Of a stretch of DNA of 6,798 nt, positions 5,112 to 6,798 are shown in pieces. The stretch's first letter is position 1; every line of letters begins with the position of its first letter. The notes beneath the pieces are model-generated. The model was given only the letters and a program-made list of their open reading frames with translations. It was not told where the DNA came from and did no database searches. A program made the position numbers and the translations under genes. Source of the stretch: Anaerolineae bacterium (GTDB taxonomy: Bacteria > Chloroflexota > Anaerolineae > 4572-78 > NAK82); NCBI GenBank assembly GCA_030598425.1, contig JAUVPY010000141.1, positions 1-6,798 of the forward strand, given 5' to 3'.

Positions 5112-6798
5112 ATGGAGGTTCCTGTCGCTGTCCCAGTTGCGATCTCCGATCCTTTGCCGAGTCCCGACCAGTCCAGGCGGCAGGTCATCTCCGGCCTGTG
5201 TGGCATCTGCCCGGCCGGCTGCGGTGTGAAGGTCTACATTGAGGACGGTCGCATCAGCCGAGTTGCCCCGCTAAAGGGACACCCAAAGGGCATTTGTTGC
5301 CCGCGCGGTACCCACGCCCCTGAAATCGTTTACTCCCCCGACCGGCTGCGCCACCCGCTCAAGCGCGTCGGGGAACGAGGAGCCGGTCACTTTGCCCGGA
5401 TCAGTTGGGATGAAGCGCTCGACACCATCGCCGGCCAACTCAAACGTATCGCCATGGAACACGGTCCCCAGGCCGTCTGTATGTACACCGGGCGGGGTAC
5501 CTTTGAACGGTCCCTGTGGGAACTACTGAGCCCGGCTGGTGTGCGTGAATCCTCTGCCTGGAATTTGCTGTTCCCCTTCGGCTCACCGAATACCACCGGC
5601 GTCGGCGCCATCTGTTACGTGGCCCACGGCGTCATCGCCCCGGTGACCACGTTTGGCGTGTGGGGTATTGACACTTTCGATGACATCGAGAACTCGGACC
5701 TGGTAGTCGTGTGGGGTGGCAACCCGGCTACGGATTCCCCGCCGATCAACTTAAACCGGATTAGAAACGCCCAAAAAAGGGGCGCCGACGTCATCATTAT
5801 TGACCACCGGCGCACCCAGACTGTTCGGGCCACCAAGGGAGGTTGGATCGGCATCCGCCCCGGCACCGATGGCGCGCTGGCGCTAGGCATGATCCACGTC
5901 GTGATCGAAGAAGAGCTATATGACCGTGATTTCGTCGAGAAGTGGACGGTGGGCTTTGGCGACCTAAAGACATACGCCGCCCAATTCACACCCGAGCGGG
6001 TTGAGACAATCACCTGGGTTCCGGCCGAAGAGATCCGGCGCACGGCCCGGGCGCTGGCCAGAGCCGAAGGGACAGCCCTGGTCAGCTACACCGGCCTGGA
6101 ATACACCAACAGCGGCACGCAGAACATCCGGGCAGGGCTGATTTTGTGGGCCCTGACCGGTAACCTGGACGTGCCCGGCGGGGTGGTGATCAAAATGCCG
6201 GATGGTGAGTACCACGTTGACCGGAGCATGCGCCTGGAGCCGCCCAACGGCGTCGACCCGATCGGCAAGAACGAGTACCCGATCTACCACCTATATCGCA
6301 AAGAAGCCCACGCTATGGAGCTGCCCAAAGCCATCTTGGAGGACGACCCCTATCCGCTGCGCGCCATGCTCATCGTCGGCTCGTCGATCATCACCTCCTA
6401 TCCCAACCCGGACCTGTGGCGGCGAAGCTTTGCGGGACTCGATTTCCTGGTCGTGGTCGATCGCTTTCTGACCGCCGACGCCACCTACGCCGATATCGTC
6501 CTGCCGGCCACGACCATGTTCGAGATCGAATCATACGAGATATACGCTCGTTACGTCCAACTGCGCCAGCGCGTGATCGAGCCGGTGGGCGAGGCGCGCG
6601 GCGATTGGGCGATCGCAGCCGCCATAGCCGAGCGGCTGGGCTACGGCCATCTTTATCCCCAGTCCAGCGAAGACCGGCTGCGGGGTGCGTTTTCCGGGGA
6701 TGGGTTGGACCTGGAAACCCTGCGCCGCCATCCAGAGGGGATACAACTGCCGGTTCCAGAACAGCGCTATCGCAAGTGGGAGCTGGGTTTGCTGCGCC
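5112..6798 (+). CDS. Molybdopterin (bis-MGD) oxidoreductase, large catalytic subunit, runs off the right edge
   Basis: 562 codons are open from ATG 5112 to the window end; family members are usually about 650-900 residues, so the C-terminal dinucleotide-binding domain is mostly missing from view. The N-terminal [4Fe-4S] domain has Cys30-x2-Cys33-x3-Cys37 and the fourth ligand in GICCPRG, most likely Cys63. The main domain follows: ISWDEALDTIAGQL (97-110), GSPNTTGVGAICY (157-169), WGGNPATDSP (201-210), RPGTDGALALGM (249-260), GNLDVPGG (350-357) and ADIVLPATT (460-468). GSPN...IC aligns with the segment in polysulfide, thiosulfate and arsenate reductases where cysteine ligates molybdenum, making Cys168 the probable Mo ligand. 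This places it in the DMSO-reductase superfamily, PsrA/PhsA/Arr-like side; the substrate cannot be set from sequence alone. No twin-arginine leader is present, since SRR at 21-23 is not followed by a hydrophobic segment, so it is probably cytoplasmic. It is divergent from a YheO-type regulator and has its own promoter. Partner iron-sulfur or membrane subunits would lie to the right of the window. Confidence 0.92.
   Translation, partial: MEVPVAVPVAISDPLPSPDQSRRQVISGLCGICPAGCGVKVYIEDGRISRVAPLKGHPKGICCPRGTHAPEIVYSPDRLRHPLKRVGERGAGHFARISWDEALDTIAGQLKRIAMEHGPQAVCMYTGRGTFERSLWELLSPAGVRESSAWNLLFPFGSPNTTGVGAICYVAHGVIAPVTTFGVWGIDTFDDIENSDLVVVWGGNPATDSPPINLNRIRNAQKRGADVIIIDHRRTQTVRATKGGWIGIRPGTDGALALGMIHVVIEEELYDRDFVEKWTVGFGDLKTYAAQFTPERVETITWVPAEEIRRTARALARAEGTALVSYTGLEYTNSGTQNIRAGLILWALTGNLDVPGGVVIKMPDGEYHVDRSMRLEPPNGVDPIGKNEYPIYHLYRKEAHAMELPKAILEDDPYPLRAMLIVGSSIITSYPNPDLWRRSFAGLDFLVVVDRFLTADATYADIVLPATTMFEIESYEIYARYVQLRQRVIEPVGEARGDWAIAAAIAERLGYGHLYPQSSEDRLRGAFSGDGLDLETLRRHPEGIQLPVPEQRYRKWELGLLR

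Noticed and set aside
5172..5200. Twin-arginine export signal in the molybdoenzyme (SRRQVISG)
   Set aside because: The arginine pair is followed within a few residues by the first iron-sulfur cysteine and not by a hydrophobic segment, so it cannot act as a Tat leader.
1..6798. CRISPR arrays, tRNA or rRNA genes
   Set aside because: No regularly spaced repeats and no tRNA- or rRNA-like sequence were seen on either strand.

Overview
The window looks like bacterial DNA of moderately high G+C. The combination of an XPB-type helicase paired with a Bax1 (DUF790) nuclease, GC-rich palindromes embedded in coding sequence, a YheO-type regulator, a molybdopterin oxidoreductase and a single-gene IS66-type element suggests a Chloroflexota-like (Anaerolineae/Caldilineae-type) environmental bacterium. 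That assignment is inference from gene content; no rRNA or other marker is present.

Layout: (1) 1-866, minus strand: the N-terminal 288 codons of an IS66-family transposase, cut by the left window edge. (2) 867-1348: about 480 bp without a convincing gene, holding an 8-bp inverted repeat just upstream of the transposase, a minus-strand TATAAT box, a purine-rich tract and a strong hairpin. (3) 1349-4112, minus strand: a compact two-gene unit, XPB-like helicase (4112-2682) followed after 19 bp by a Bax1-like nuclease (2662-1349). In archaea these two proteins bind each other and unwind and cut DNA, so this is a probable bacterial DNA-repair module. (4) 4175-4843, minus strand: a YheO/DauR-type PAS + HTH regulator, 62 bp upstream of the helicase and in the same direction. 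(5) 4844-5111: divergent control region with a good sigma-70-like promoter facing right. (6) 5112-6798, plus strand: a molybdopterin oxidoreductase, cut by the right edge.

The regulator is transcribed away from the molybdoenzyme, a common arrangement for a local regulator of the divergent gene. It could also drive the helicase/nuclease pair by read-through, since no terminator is visible in the 62-bp gap.

The most unusual point is that both partners of the XPB-Bax1 pair carry a DNA palindrome inside the reading frame. In bax1 it is a perfect 17-bp-arm palindrome coding for PLQPPPSEGGGWRG. In the helicase it is an 8-bp-arm palindrome within a stretch that looks longer than usual, just after motif III. 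Both look like in-frame palindromic insertions that the proteins have tolerated.
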